Shown: positions 26,808 through 36,571, counted from the stretch's first letter. The stretch: DNA of 64,000 nucleotides from UBA1672 sp050633285 (GCA_050633285.1 JBOEGG010000007.1:9225-73224), one strand, 5' to 3'. A program made the numbers and translations. The notes: a model not told the origin generated them from the letters alone.

Positions 26808-27769
26808 AGTTCAAAACCTTAAACTTAGAACCCGCTGATTATTCACCTGAGGCCAGGGAAATAATAGAAACGCGCTCATACCTTAAAGATGGACCAATTA
26901 CGCGCACATCACTTAAGGAAGACATAGGTGATTATGACTGTATTATTGTCAGACTCGGCCACAAGATTGACAAGGACCTCTTAGAAAATGCAAAAAAACT
27001 AAAGGTGATTGTCTCTGCAACAACAGGGCTAAACCACATCGACATCGAAGAGGCAAAATCATGTGGCATTGTAATTCTATCCCTCAAAGGTGAAACTGAG
27101 TTTTTAGAAACAGTCACAGCTACAGCAGAGCATACAATAGGTTTAATGCTCTCCCTCATTAGGCAAACACCCCAGGCATATAACAGTGTTATGGATGGTA
27201 AATGGGATAGAAACTTGTTCAAAGGGCATGACCTTTTTGGAAAAACCCTTGGAATTATTGGCTATGGCAGGCTAGGAAAAATAGTAGCTAAATACGCCGC
27301 TGCGTTTGGTATGACTGTTATTGCGTATGACATCCAGAATATAAATAACGATGAGCCGGTAGAAAGCGCCTCCCTGAATTCTGTATTATCACAATCGGAT
27401 ATCATTACACTACATGCCTCATACTCACCCGAAAATGAGGGTTTTATTGATAAATCCTGTTTTGATAAAATGAAGAAGGGGGCAGTATTTATAAACACTG
27501 CGCGCGGAGAAATCATTGACGAAAAAGCATTATTAGAAGCTCTCGAAACCAGACATTTATCAGGTGCAGCACTGGATGTTATTTCAAATGAGCAGGACCT
27601 ATTAACTGTTCCTATAAGTGATAACCTTTTATATAAATATGCATGTAAGCATGAAAACCTCATCCTCACACCACACATAGGAGGGGCCACCTATGATTCA
27701 ATGTATAAGACAGAAGTGTTTATGGCTCATAAACTAGTAGAATTCTTTGACCAAACAAAAACCTCATAA
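26804..27769 (+). CDS. D-isomer-specific 2-hydroxyacid dehydrogenase (SerA-like)
   Basis: A 321-residue NAD-dependent dehydrogenase: substrate-domain segment LKVIVSATTGLNHID, NAD-binding KTLGIIGYGRLGKIVAKYA, catalytic Arg in INTARGEIIDE, Glu in the ALDV segment, and catalytic His in LILTPHIGGAT. It resembles the catalytic and NAD domains of phosphoglycerate dehydrogenase without an ACT domain. It is coupled to neuA by an ATGA overlap, so it probably makes or reduces an acyl group or precursor for the glycan rather than serving serine synthesis. The exact substrate is unknown. Confidence 0.82.
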   Translation: MKFKTLNLEPADYSPEAREIIETRSYLKDGPITRTSLKEDIGDYDCIIVRLGHKIDKDLLENAKKLKVIVSATTGLNHIDIEEAKSCGIVILSLKGETEFLETVTATAEHTIGLMLSLIRQTPQAYNSVMDGKWDRNLFKGHDLFGKTLGIIGYGRLGKIVAKYAAAFGMTVIAYDIQNINNDEPVESASLNSVLSQSDIITLHASYSPENEGFIDKSCFDKMKKGAVFINTARGEIIDEKALLEALETRHLSGAALDVISNEQDLLTVPISDNLLYKYACKHENLILTPHIGGATYDSMYKTEVFMAHKLVEFFDQTKTS

Positions 27770-27797
27770 ACTATTTTTATAAAAAAAGGCAACAAAT

Positions 27798-29153
27798 ATG
27801 GGTAGTGAACAAGAAAAGTGGCTTTATATTCCAGTCGAAATTAAAGTGCGAGAAATGCCTGCTAAGCTTCTGTTAGCGGTTGCTGCTGCGCATAAGGGAT
27901 ATAATGTTATTTTTGGTCGGAAAGCTGAAATAACAAAATATATCCATTCTATGCCGTCAGGAATATTCTTGGGCTTTGGCGCACAAAAAAACTTTTTATC
28001 TCAATATAAAGACCTCAAAGCTAAACAGTTTTCGATATGTATTATGGATGAGGAGGGGTTAGTCACTTTTTCAGATGATATGTATAAACGCATGAGGTTA
28101 TCTGATGACACATTAGAGTACGTTGATGCTACGTTTACATGGGGAGATAAACAAACTGCCCTTTTGAATAAGTATATAACAGGGCAGTCTCCTAAAATAT
28201 ATACAACAGGAAACTTACGTTTTGATATATTGAGAAAAGAATTCAGGCACCTGATACAGGCAGACGCTCAATCTATAAATGATAGGTTTGGAAAAATAAT
28301 TTTAATCAATTCCAGTTTTGGTTCATGCAATCATTTTGATGGTAAAGAAAAGTATTTTGAATCCCTTAAAACCAAAAAAATCATTACAAGCCAAGAGGAT
28401 AAAGACTTTTATCAAAAATATTTTGAACTGAAAGAGAGTGTATTTAATTCTTATGTAGAGTCTATCCCTGCTATAGCAAGAGCATTTAAAGATTACACTG
28501 TTATCATACGTCCGCACCCATCGGAAAACCATAACGCATGGCAAAATGCGGCACAGGGTTGTGACAATGTTAAAATTATACATGAAGGAAGCGTTCACCC
28601 GTGGTTAATCGCAAGCGATGTGGTTATTCATCATTTTTGTACAACAGCTCTAGAAGCCTTTGCTGCAGGAACACCGGCCATAGCTTATAGGCCATTTAAA
28701 GATGAAAGTATTGAAAGCCAGTTTGTATATGACACGAGCATCACGGCAGAAACCGTGGATGAAGTTATTACTGAAATACACACAATATTATCGACTGATA
28801 AAACACGAATACAATCTAGCCCCGCAGCTTTAAGTCAGCATATACACAATTTGAGTGGAGCGTTTTGTTTTGAACACATGGTAGCAGCGCTAGATAAACA
28901 TGCTGCACAAACAAGCCAAAAAATTAATATGCATAAAATTTATATGAGACAAATTAGAACGATGTTAGGCGACATATATAGGTTTTTTAAAAACGGAAAG
29001 AAACCTACAAAAAATTATACTGATCACAAATGCTCATCCATGAGCGTTGCTGAGATTCAAAATACAGTTAACAACATAAACAAAACGCTGAACTCTGATC
29101 CCGTGTCGGTTCAACAAATTGCGCCTTTTTGCTTTAAGATAAGGGCAAAGTAA
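27798..29153 (+). CDS. Surface carbohydrate biosynthesis protein (GT-B-like)
   Basis: A 451-residue protein. The N-terminus WLYIPVEIKVREMPAKLLLA, then FLGFGAQKN, CIMDEEGLVTFSDD, GNLRFDILR, TVIIRPHPSENHNAW and VVIHHFCTTALEAFAAGTPAIAY fit a family found in surface-polysaccharide clusters (surf_polysacc) and resemble CDP-glycerol and polysialyl-type transferases of the GT-B fold. It follows the CMP-nonulosonate genes, so it may be the nonulosonic acid transferase, which would fit its PHPSE motif. That assignment is inference. Confidence 0.7.
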   Translation: MGSEQEKWLYIPVEIKVREMPAKLLLAVAAAHKGYNVIFGRKAEITKYIHSMPSGIFLGFGAQKNFLSQYKDLKAKQFSICIMDEEGLVTFSDDMYKRMRLSDDTLEYVDATFTWGDKQTALLNKYITGQSPKIYTTGNLRFDILRKEFRHLIQADAQSINDRFGKIILINSSFGSCNHFDGKEKYFESLKTKKIITSQEDKDFYQKYFELKESVFNSYVESIPAIARAFKDYTVIIRPHPSENHNAWQNAAQGCDNVKIIHEGSVHPWLIASDVVIHHFCTTALEAFAAGTPAIAYRPFKDESIESQFVYDTSITAETVDEVITEIHTILSTDKTRIQSSPAALSQHIHNLSGAFCFEHMVAALDKHAAQTSQKINMHKIYMRQIRTMLGDIYRFFKNGKKPTKNYTDHKCSSMSVAEIQNTVNNINKTLNSDPVSVQQIAPFCFKIRAK

Positions 29154-29157
29154 TAAT

Positions 29158-30405
29158 ATGAAGCAAGTCCTTAAAAAAGTTCTTCCGCCTAAATTTATTA
29201 AAATGGTAAGGCACTTTTTATCTTACACCGGCAAGTGGGTTGAATTTATTCCGGCCGATGCATTGATCTTACAGCAAAAAGGTAAACATGTTTTCTTCGG
29301 TTATTATGATGTAACACCATTCAGCCACGATGACCGGTATATCCTTGCACATATGGCTCATACAAAAAACATATCCCCGCATACAGATAACCCAGAAATA
29401 GATCTCGGCTATTATGATACATACCAAGAAAATCCTGAGTTTATATGTTTTAGCAAAACAAACACGTGGAACTGGCAACAAGGTGCGCGCCTACAATGGT
29501 TTGTAAATAACGGTAAGAATGATAAGAATTTAGTTATTTACAATAAAGAAAAGGAGGGGGAGTACATTGCTATTATTCAAGACCCCTTCACAGGTAAAAT
29601 TGTAAAAACCTTACCTAAACCCATCTATTCTGTCAGCCCCGATGGGTCTTATGCTTTATCCTTAGATTTTGATCGTTTACATGATTGTAGACCGGGTTAT
29701 GGGTATAATCATTTTCCTCATAAAAAACGCACAGACGTAATCACGCATATAAACATAGACACATCAGAAACTATGAACTTAATGCATATAGACGACGTAA
29801 TATCTTTTCAAAATACCCCAACCATGGACAAGGCAAATCACTACCTTAACCATTTGAGCATCAGCCCATCCGGAACTCGTTTCATGGTGACGCATTTATG
29901 GGTCAGCCAAACAGGAAAAAGATACTCCCGCCTTCTCGTTTCAGATATTAACAACACCAAAGAATATATATGCCCAAATAATGATGGTCACACATCACAT
30001 TACAGTTGGTTGGGCGATGACAAAATACTAATCTTTGGAACCCATAAGGAAGAAGCCTCCCAATACCACCTCTATAACCTGATTAATTCCACCTCAGAAA
30101 TTATAGGAAAAGACACCCTTAAAGAAGATGGCCACCCCACTTGGTTCAATAATAAAAACTTGATTACTGACACATATCCAGACCTTCTGAGGAGGCAGCA
30201 TCTGTTACATTTCAACACCAGAACTGCCGACCTAAAAAAACTAGCATCCATTCATACACCTTATGAATTTCAGGGCGAAGTACGTTGTGATTTACACCCA
30301 CGTATAAACAGTGGTAAGACTCAGATATGTTTAGATATCGTTAGAAACGATCATCGTGCACTTTGTATTATAAATCAGAAAAAAGGCGAACCTTATGTTT
30401 CTTGA
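29158..30405 (+). CDS. Putative beta-propeller protein of the glycan cluster
   Basis: A 415-residue protein starting 4 bases after the preceding gene. It has repeated sheets typical of a WD40/TolB-like propeller: FGYYDVTPFSHDDRYILAH, YSVSPDGSYALSLDF, LSISPSGTRFMVTHLW, SHYSWLGDDKILIFGT, GHPTWFNNKNLITDTYPD, and DLHPRINSGKTQICLD. No signal peptide is visible, so it should be cytoplasmic. I cannot assign a reaction; such proteins occur in polysaccharide clusters, and a lyase or binding role is possible. Confidence 0.6.
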   Translation: MKQVLKKVLPPKFIKMVRHFLSYTGKWVEFIPADALILQQKGKHVFFGYYDVTPFSHDDRYILAHMAHTKNISPHTDNPEIDLGYYDTYQENPEFICFSKTNTWNWQQGARLQWFVNNGKNDKNLVIYNKEKEGEYIAIIQDPFTGKIVKTLPKPIYSVSPDGSYALSLDFDRLHDCRPGYGYNHFPHKKRTDVITHINIDTSETMNLMHIDDVISFQNTPTMDKANHYLNHLSISPSGTRFMVTHLWVSQTGKRYSRLLVSDINNTKEYICPNNDGHTSHYSWLGDDKILIFGTHKEEASQYHLYNLINSTSEIIGKDTLKEDGHPTWFNNKNLITDTYPDLLRRQHLLHFNTRTADLKKLASIHTPYEFQGEVRCDLHPRINSGKTQICLDIVRNDHRALCIINQKKGEPYVS

Positions 30406-31054
30406 AAGAAAATTCAGGCTACCTAGAATATGGTCTAACCAAGAATTAGAAAAAATAGCCCCTTTATTTTCAGGTACCACTGTGAATGTTTCCGGTTGGA
30501 AGGACCAAGACAAACAAGGGCGGCATTACAAAGATTATTTTTCAAATGCAACATCATATGATGTTACGAATTATGGTGGTTTTAGAGGGTCACAAGAAAA
30601 TGGAGAAGACATACAGCTTGACCTAGAGGCTCCCTTGCCAAGTGATCTAAACAATCAATTTGACACTGTCTTTAATCATACAACATTAGAGCATGTATTT
30701 GAGGTTCGAACAGCCTTTAAAAATTTATGCCTAATGTCCAAAGATATTGTAATTGTGGTTGTTCCATTTGCACAAACTCAACATGAGCATGAGAATATCA
30801 AAGATTATTGGCGTTTTACCCCCACATGCCTGCATAAATTATTTGAAGAAAACCAAATGCACGTCATATACGAAGCAGCCAATGATAATAAAAACGCGGG
30901 GACATATGTGATCATGGTAGGAAGCAAAAACCCTAAAATTTGGGAAAATAAAATGCCCACATACCAGCCGTTGAAAGAAATTGCATGGTTACTGGGTGCT
31001 TCCACCCTTCAACGCTTAAAGAGAAAAATAAAACAGAAATTTTATACCACATGA
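30395..31054 (+). CDS. Methyltransferase-like protein
   Basis: A 219-residue protein overlapping the propeller gene by 11 bases. TVNVSGWKDQDKQG and YKDYFSNATSYDVTNYGGFRG stand where motif I and II of class I methyltransferases lie; FDTVFNHTTLEHVFEVRTAFKN, IVVVPFAQTQHEH and DYWRFTP are typical of SAM-dependent enzymes of surface-glycan clusters. The glycine-rich motif I is poor, so binding of SAM is less certain. It ends in an ATGA overlap with the next glycosyltransferase. Confidence 0.6.
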   Translation: MFLERKFRLPRIWSNQELEKIAPLFSGTTVNVSGWKDQDKQGRHYKDYFSNATSYDVTNYGGFRGSQENGEDIQLDLEAPLPSDLNNQFDTVFNHTTLEHVFEVRTAFKNLCLMSKDIVIVVVPFAQTQHEHENIKDYWRFTPTCLHKLFEENQMHVIYEAANDNKNAGTYVIMVGSKNPKIWENKMPTYQPLKEIAWLLGASTLQRLKRKIKQKFYTT

Positions 31055-32175
31055 GAATTATCTATATGGCCGGTTGGCCCATTCCCTCAAGAGCGGCCAA
31101 TGCGGTACATGTCATGAAAATGTGCCAAGCTTATGCCTCTTCTGAACATGATGTAACACTTATTCATCCAAAAGCGGACATTGATAACCTCGGGGAAATC
31201 AAAGATATTTATAGCCATTACGATGTTAAAAATAACTTTCTTATTGCCCCCATTACACGTCTAAAAGGGCGTATAGGCCTAATTATCTTCGCAATAATTG
31301 CGTCCTATAAAGCAAAAAAAGAAAAAGCGGACATTATTCATTCCAGATGTTTAATGAGCGCATGGTTTGCTTGTTACACTGGAATTCCAGTCATCTTTGA
31401 GAAGCATGATTCACTGGAAAACCAAGGTACAATTACTAAAGCAATATTTAGATCTCTTTTAAAGAAGAAAAACTTTTCTAAACTCGTCGTTATTTCCGAT
31501 GCATTGAAAGAACATATCAGTACGTCCTTCCAAATTGATAGTAAAGATATAATCTCTGTACATGACGGAGCAGACCCTTTCCCTGAACACGACGCACCAG
31601 TATCTTTTGAAAACGACAAAGGACGCCTTCAAGTAGGATATATCGGACATCTATACCCAGGCAGAGGTATAGATATTATAGGAGAGATCGCAAAACAGCT
31701 AAAACAAGTTGATTTTCATCTTGTAGGGGGTACTACAGAAGATATATCACATTGGAAAAGTGAACTTTCTGAATTAAACAACGTCTATTTTCATGGATAT
31801 ATCCCGCATAAAGAAACTATAAAATACCTGAAAAATGTAGATATTTTATTAGCACCATACCAAAAAAAGGTTGCCGGATATAAAGGTAAAGGCAATACAG
31901 TTCAGTGGATGTCGCCACTTAAGATATTCGAATATATGTCAACAGGGACTCCCATGATCTGTTCAGATTTGAGTGTTTTGCATGAAATATTAGTACATGA
32001 AAGTAATAGTTTTCTGTGTGCTCCCGATAAACCAAATGAGTGGGTAGATACAATCGAGTACATATCCGATAATTATGACGAAGCAAAAATAGTAGCACAA
32101 AGAGCACAAAGAGAATTCTTAGAGCATTACACATGGAAGAAGCGTTCAGAATTTATAATAAAAAACCTAATATAA
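31051..32175 (+). CDS. GT4-family glycosyltransferase
   Basis: I start at ATG 31051 (MRIIYMAGWPIPSRAANAVH), which overlaps the previous stop as ATGA; an in-frame ATG at 30985 lies well inside the upstream gene. The 374-residue GT-B protein has IHSRCLMSAWFA, LVVISDALKEH, VGYIGHLYPGRGIDII, FHGYIPHKE, LLAPY and SPLKIFEYMSTGTPMICSD (the E-x7 donor-binding signature). It adds a sugar to the surface glycan. It is the last of a run of overlapping genes that starts at neuB. Confidence 0.86.
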   Translation: MRIIYMAGWPIPSRAANAVHVMKMCQAYASSEHDVTLIHPKADIDNLGEIKDIYSHYDVKNNFLIAPITRLKGRIGLIIFAIIASYKAKKEKADIIHSRCLMSAWFACYTGIPVIFEKHDSLENQGTITKAIFRSLLKKKNFSKLVVISDALKEHISTSFQIDSKDIISVHDGADPFPEHDAPVSFENDKGRLQVGYIGHLYPGRGIDIIGEIAKQLKQVDFHLVGGTTEDISHWKSELSELNNVYFHGYIPHKETIKYLKNVDILLAPYQKKVAGYKGKGNTVQWMSPLKIFEYMSTGTPMICSDLSVLHEILVHESNSFLCAPDKPNEWVDTIEYISDNYDEAKIVAQRAQREFLEHYTWKKRSEFIIKNLI

Positions 32176-32279
32176 AAGGGTTGGTAGATACTTGAACTCA
32201 TACATATCAAGTGATACTAATTCCCTCTAATTACGCAGTGTGGTTTTATATTACTAACCATATATCCATTTAAATACAG

Positions 32280-33590
32280 ATGAAGGTCTCTCAAATGACT
32301 TATACATTAGAAAAATCAACTGTTGGTATAATAGGGCTAGGATATGTGGGTATGCCACTTGCTCTAATGCTTGCAAAAAACGTTCCAACACTTGGATTTG
32401 ACCTATTTGAAAGGCGCATCTCAGAGCTGCAAAGCGGTTGGGACAGCAATAGAGAAATAAAACAATCAGAGTTAAGAACTACAAACTGTAAGTTCACAAA
32501 TAACATAGAAGATTTGAAAAGCTGTAACGTCTTCATCATTACAGTTCCAACCCCATTGGATAGCAAGAATAATCCGGATTTAACTGCGGTAAAATCTGCA
32601 TCAGAATCAATCGGTAAAATCCTGAAAAAAGGGGATGTAGTTGTCTATGAAAGCACTGTATATCCGGGGGTAACAGAAGATATATGTGGTCCAATATTAG
32701 AAAGTAATAGTGGGTTAACTTGCGGTGTTGATTTCTTCTTAGGATACTCTCCGGAAAGAATAAACCCGGGAGATACAAAACACACCGTTCAAAATATTAC
32801 AAAAGTTGTTGCAGGACAAACAGAAGAAATAACAAGCTTCCTTGCAAAGCTATATGGATCAATCAATAACGATAACATATTCCAAGCTAAGAACATTAAA
32901 ACCGCAGAAGCATCAAAAGCAATTGAGAATGCCCAACGTGATATTAATGTTGCTTTCGTGAACGAAATAACGATTATTCTGGATAAGCTGGGACTATCAT
33001 CCTACGACGTTTTAGAAGCCGCAAAAACAAAGTGGAACTTCCTTAATTTTTACCCGGGTTTAGTAGGGGGGCACTGCATAGGTGTTGACCCATATTATTT
33101 CGCGCATTGTGCAGAAGAACAAGGATACTCTCCAGAAGTGATTTTATCCGGACGTCGTACAAATGATTCTATGGGGCTTTTTATCGCAGATAAAATTCAC
33201 GAAACCCTCAAAGATGAAATATCAACATCTCCTAAACGTATTTTACTTCTTGGTTTTACCTTTAAAGAAAATATCAACGATATTCGCAATACAAAAGTAA
33301 TTGATATATATCACGCCTTAATAAAAGCAGGACACCATGTAGATATACACGATCCTTTTGCACGACTGGAAGACGTTAAAAATCAATACAATATTTCATT
33401 GTTAGAGTCGTTATCTGTAAAAGATAAATATGACTGTGTTGGCTTAATGGTTGGACATAATGTTTATGAAGATATGACTGCTGCCTCTGTTGAATCTTTG
33501 CTCAATCCAAATCACGGAACAATTTATGACATAAAAGGTATGTGGAGAGACACGTCATTTTCTTCACACTATGTCTATAAAACTCTTTAA
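32280..33590 (+). CDS. Nucleotide-sugar dehydrogenase (TviB/WbpO-like)
   Basis: A 436-residue UDP-sugar 6-dehydrogenase: NAD motif VGIIGLGYVGMPLA, VFIITVPTPLD, ESTVYPGVTED, FFLGYSPERINPGD, the middle segment EASKAIENAQRDINVAFVNE, catalytic cysteine in PGLVGGHCIGVDPYY, and KENINDIRNTK in the C-terminal domain. It oxidises UDP-GlcNAc/GalNAc or UDP-Glc to the uronate. Together with the 4-epimerase at 19928 it resembles the TviB/TviC pair of Vi antigen. An ATG at 32295 (MTYTLEK) is an alternative start. A gap of about 100 bases separates it from the GT4 gene. Confidence 0.88.
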   Translation: MKVSQMTYTLEKSTVGIIGLGYVGMPLALMLAKNVPTLGFDLFERRISELQSGWDSNREIKQSELRTTNCKFTNNIEDLKSCNVFIITVPTPLDSKNNPDLTAVKSASESIGKILKKGDVVVYESTVYPGVTEDICGPILESNSGLTCGVDFFLGYSPERINPGDTKHTVQNITKVVAGQTEEITSFLAKLYGSINNDNIFQAKNIKTAEASKAIENAQRDINVAFVNEITIILDKLGLSSYDVLEAAKTKWNFLNFYPGLVGGHCIGVDPYYFAHCAEEQGYSPEVILSGRRTNDSMGLFIADKIHETLKDEISTSPKRILLLGFTFKENINDIRNTKVIDIYHALIKAGHHVDIHDPFARLEDVKNQYNISLLESLSVKDKYDCVGLMVGHNVYEDMTAASVESLLNPNHGTIYDIKGMWRDTSFSSHYVYKTL

Positions 33591-33643
33591 GAGAGGGTCC
33601 TATAGAAATGCAGAAGCAGGTCTGCTAAGGCCTTGCATGAACC

Positions 33644-34810
33644 TCATTTACTTTCCACTTTTTTCAGCCATTCTAGTATAAGTTTCTGATGTTCTAGTAT
33701 GGGCTGTTCTCCTTTAGAGGATGCTGGGCCAGTTTCAAAATAGGGGCTTTGCAGTGATTTTTGTTGCTGCTCACAGGCGTAGATATCCTCAATCATAAAA
33801 TCACCAGACGTCATTGGGTCATCTGCATTTTGGCTTGTGTTATATTTCCCGCGAATTTTTCCTTTCCAGAATTTAGCAGCACTCCACCCTTGTTTTGTGA
33901 ATTCCCAGCTTGAAGTATCTTTTAAGCGTGTTCGTGTTTCTACGCGTGTTAAGTTTGGCGCAAGTGGAATGATATGGAAGGTTGACCATGTGCATTCACT
34001 CTCCCCCAATCCTAACCCCGGAAAAAGCATAGGTACCCACGTACTTAATTGATCTTTGGGAACGATAAGGGGGTAGGGCACGTTTTTATTGATATCTTTG
34101 GCGTAGCTTTCGCTTAAAGGTTCTCTAAAAGCGTAATGTGGACCGTGAAAACCATACTCTGCTTTTTTATGATTATACATGGAAAGTGTACCGGAATGCA
34201 GATGTGACAAGTGATAAACGTCAATATAATTTTCAACTACAATTTTCCAGTTCGCTTTTATTTCATCTGTTGTTGATGTGTCTGGGTATTCGACTAATTC
34301 CTCAACTTTATGAGGCCCTAGGTGAGGTTCAATAGGTGCAAACCATTGTTGTACAGGCATAGCATTAGGCTCAGGATGAACAAAAAGCATGCCACGCCAT
34401 ATACCTACAGAAGCGGGTTTTAGGCCATGGCACTTTTTATCAATATTCGCGAATTCTTCTTTTTGCTCCGGTACAGCAACCAGATCACCCATAAAGTTAT
34501 ATGTCCAATCATGGTAGGGGCATGTGATGGCTTTCCCGCCTTTTCCTGCTGCGCGCAAAAGCTGAGTTCCGCGGTGACGACACATATTGTGAAAGGCACG
34601 AAGTTCTCCGTCTTTACCCATAATGATAAAGATATTATTCAATCCGGCTTGTACGGTGATATAGTCTCCCGCTTCTTTGATGTCCTCAACAAACCCTGCG
34701 AATTGCCAAGTTCTTGAGAAGATCATTTGTTGTTCATGGTCAAACCATTCCTGTGATGTATATGCGTCTACAGGGAGGAGGTGCATCATCTTTTGTAAGT
34801 TATTTGTCAT
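33644..34810 (-). CDS. Rieske-type aromatic-ring-hydroxylating oxygenase, large subunit
   Basis: A 388-residue Rieske non-heme iron oxygenase. The [2Fe-2S] ligands are CRHRG and CPYHDWTY (about residues 77-100), and the mononuclear iron site is ENYIDVYHLSHLH with the bridging Asp. Length matches the alpha subunit of GbcA/CntA-like and ring-hydroxylating oxygenases. No reductase or ferredoxin gene is nearby. It is the last gene of a five-gene group behind a TetR regulator and overlaps the small membrane gene by 11 bases. Substrate unknown; the desaturase neighbour hints at a lipid or sterol-like compound. Confidence 0.87.
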   Translation of the reverse strand: MTNNLQKMMHLLPVDAYTSQEWFDHEQQMIFSRTWQFAGFVEDIKEAGDYITVQAGLNNIFIIMGKDGELRAFHNMCRHRGTQLLRAAGKGGKAITCPYHDWTYNFMGDLVAVPEQKEEFANIDKKCHGLKPASVGIWRGMLFVHPEPNAMPVQQWFAPIEPHLGPHKVEELVEYPDTSTTDEIKANWKIVVENYIDVYHLSHLHSGTLSMYNHKKAEYGFHGPHYAFREPLSESYAKDINKNVPYPLIVPKDQLSTWVPMLFPGLGLGESECTWSTFHIIPLAPNLTRVETRTRLKDTSSWEFTKQGWSAAKFWKGKIRGKYNTSQNADDPMTSGDFMIEDIYACEQQQKSLQSPYFETGPASSKGEQPILEHQKLILEWLKKVESK

Positions 34811-34991
34811 TATTACCCCACGGGAAAAAGCAACTCATAGCAAGGCTTGTCCAAACTGCAATAACAATCCAATAAGTTGTTGGATCAGTGTCACGATATA
34901 TAACATCCCAAATTAGTGTATATCCGCGATATAGATCCCACCCAACCCACGCGAGTAGAGCAAGGCCGATATATGTCCATATATTATTCAT
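34800..34991 (-). CDS. Small membrane protein (63 aa)
   Basis: Two hydrophobic segments (IGLALLAWVGWDLY and YWIVIAVWTSLAMSCFF) suggest an inner-membrane protein. It overlaps the desaturase gene by 4 bases (ATGA) and the Rieske gene by 11, so it is cotranslated with both. No family is recognised. Its position suggests an accessory role in the membrane oxygenase system. Confidence 0.7.
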   Translation of the reverse strand: MNNIWTYIGLALLAWVGWDLYRGYTLIWDVIYRDTDPTTYWIVIAVWTSLAMSCFFPWGNNDK

Positions 34992-35878
34992 AACATGTCC
35001 TCTTCTTTCGTTTTAGGGTGCCAGCCCGGGGGCTTTACGAGATAAAGTAATTTGTTCTTGAGGCCTTTGGCTTTCATCATCTTAGTGAACAAACCGGTTA
35101 AGCCATGAAAGAAAACATGGAACGGATTGATGGAGTTAATAGGGGGGAGAACGCCATAGATGACCTTTTCATTTTCCTCTTCAAACGTTCCAAACATTTT
35201 GTCCCAAATGATAAAAATACCGGCATAGTTTTTATCAATATATTGTGGGTTAGAGCCGTGATGGACACGATGGTGAGAGGGGGTGTTCATAATGGATTCT
35301 ATGGGCTTAGGAAACTTTTTAACGGTTTCTGTGTGGAGTGCAGTTTGATAGAGTTGCACCATCATCTCTGCAAATAAAATCAGGAATGGATGAAATCCCA
35401 TCATAGCCAGCGGTATATGGAAGAACAGCGGAATAATCCCATCTAATGGGCCAAAACGGTAAGCAACTGAAATATTAAAATGCGGAGAACTGTGGTGCAC
35501 CGTATGTGTTGCCCAACCTAGGCCAAAGCGATGCATTGCACGATGTTCCCAATAATACACAATATCAGCCAGTATAATACAGGCTATAATCGTCCATATA
35601 TTAATGGGAAGTTGTGTAATGCTGACATATTCATAGAAAAAATAAAATGTCCCGATATAGAGCCCTGCAAGCAGTATATTGATGCCTATAAACATACCTA
35701 AGGTAATAAAGTTGGTGACGGTATCACCCAGAACATTCTTTGTGAGTGTTTTCTTAAACATAAGTCTTATCAGCTCAAAAGTAAGAAAAGCGATAGAGGC
35801 ATAAAAAAACCAGTCACCAATAATGATTTCCCACTCGTAAATTTCCCACTCGCTAAATGTGTTTTTCAAAAAATCCAT
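34988..35878 (-). CDS. Sterol desaturase / fatty acid hydroxylase family protein
   Basis: A 296-residue membrane di-iron enzyme. The histidine boxes are HRAMH, HTVHHSS and HRVHHGSNP, and four hydrophobic helices surround them. The family hydroxylates or desaturates sterols, fatty acids or carotenoids in the membrane. It starts 18 bases downstream of another small membrane gene and overlaps the 63-residue gene. A GGAGGT ribosome binding site lies just upstream. Which lipid is used cannot be told. Confidence 0.88.
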   Translation of the reverse strand: MDFLKNTFSEWEIYEWEIIIGDWFFYASIAFLTFELIRLMFKKTLTKNVLGDTVTNFITLGMFIGINILLAGLYIGTFYFFYEYVSITQLPINIWTIIACIILADIVYYWEHRAMHRFGLGWATHTVHHSSPHFNISVAYRFGPLDGIIPLFFHIPLAMMGFHPFLILFAEMMVQLYQTALHTETVKKFPKPIESIMNTPSHHRVHHGSNPQYIDKNYAGIFIIWDKMFGTFEEENEKVIYGVLPPINSINPFHVFFHGLTGLFTKMMKAKGLKNKLLYLVKPPGWHPKTKEEDML

Positions 35879-35896
35879 AATATTATTACCTCCTTC

Positions 35897-36127
35897 TTAT
35901 AATTGCCCGGCCGCGTATAGCACGACGAAATCAATAACTGTTAGAGCAGTGATAAGGGTGAACCATTGCCAACTCTTTAAATGAATATTGGTCTTTTTAA
36001 TGACAAAATAATCAGCAATGCACCATGTTCCTATAAACAAAACCCAACCCCATATAGGAGGGTGCATAAGAGTGATAGCGATAAAGATGACGATAAATAC
36101 ACCATTAATGGTGAGGAAAATGGGCAT
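35897..36127 (-). CDS. Small membrane protein (76 aa)
   Basis: About 76 residues with two to three hydrophobic helices (INGVFIVIFIAITLMHP, IWGWVLFIGTWCIADYF, LITALTVIDFVVLYAAG). It lies 10 bases after the DUF2141 gene and 18 before the desaturase. Not recognised. Probably part of the same operon and membrane complex. Confidence 0.7.
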   Translation of the reverse strand: MPIFLTINGVFIVIFIAITLMHPPIWGWVLFIGTWCIADYFVIKKTNIHLKSWQWFTLITALTVIDFVVLYAAGQL

Positions 36128-36137
36128 AATGGCTTCC

Positions 36138-36569
36138 TTATTTTATATAAATTATTTGGATCGTCTGTTCGGTATTGGTATCGCCGGAATGTATAAAGGA
36201 GGCTTTCTCAAATGATGGAATCGACATTTTCCCGACGTTATTTGAATACGCGTATCCTTCTGTTGGAAAGTTGTACTTACTCATATCCAGTGCGCCATTC
36301 TTATTCTCATCATGCAAAATTGAAATTGCGTAAGTTCCTACCGGAAAGCTATGTAGAGTGAGGCTTTGCGTGCCTGTTGCGGTTAGTAGCATGGTATATG
36401 GCGCATGCTCTACTTTATTCTCTTTGAATGCGGCGCTGTCTTCGTAAATAGCAATGGCAATATTACCTGTTTTATTACGAAGGTCTGTAAGCTTAATTGT
36501 TAAGTCTGCGGCATACGCAGGAGCAGAAAAGGCCATAGTAATTACAACCAACATTAAAATATGTTTCAT
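36138..36569 (-). CDS. DUF2141 domain protein, secreted
   Basis: A 143-residue protein with a signal peptide (MLVVITMAFSAPAYAA) and the DUF2141 pattern: LTIKLTDLRNKTGNIAIAIYE, HSFPVGTYAISILHDENKNG and SNNVGKM...FEKASF. The function of the family is unknown; it is periplasmic and often near desaturase or lipid-oxidation genes in alphaproteobacteria. It follows the TetR gene after 2 bases. Confidence 0.82.
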   Translation of the reverse strand: MKHILMLVVITMAFSAPAYAADLTIKLTDLRNKTGNIAIAIYEDSAAFKENKVEHAPYTMLLTATGTQSLTLHSFPVGTYAISILHDENKNGALDMSKYNFPTEGYAYSNNVGKMSIPSFEKASFIHSGDTNTEQTIQIIYIK

Positions 36570-36571
36570 TA

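Noticed and set aside
30985..31050. GT4 gene starting at 30985
   Set aside because: This lies inside the preceding gene; ATG 31051 overlaps its stop by ATGA and gives a standard GT4 N-terminus.
31171..31345. AAGCGGACATT matches to the island motif in the glycan cluster
   Set aside because: Both lie inside the GT4 coding sequence (encoding KADI) and lack the CGGCCAT half, so they are chance matches.
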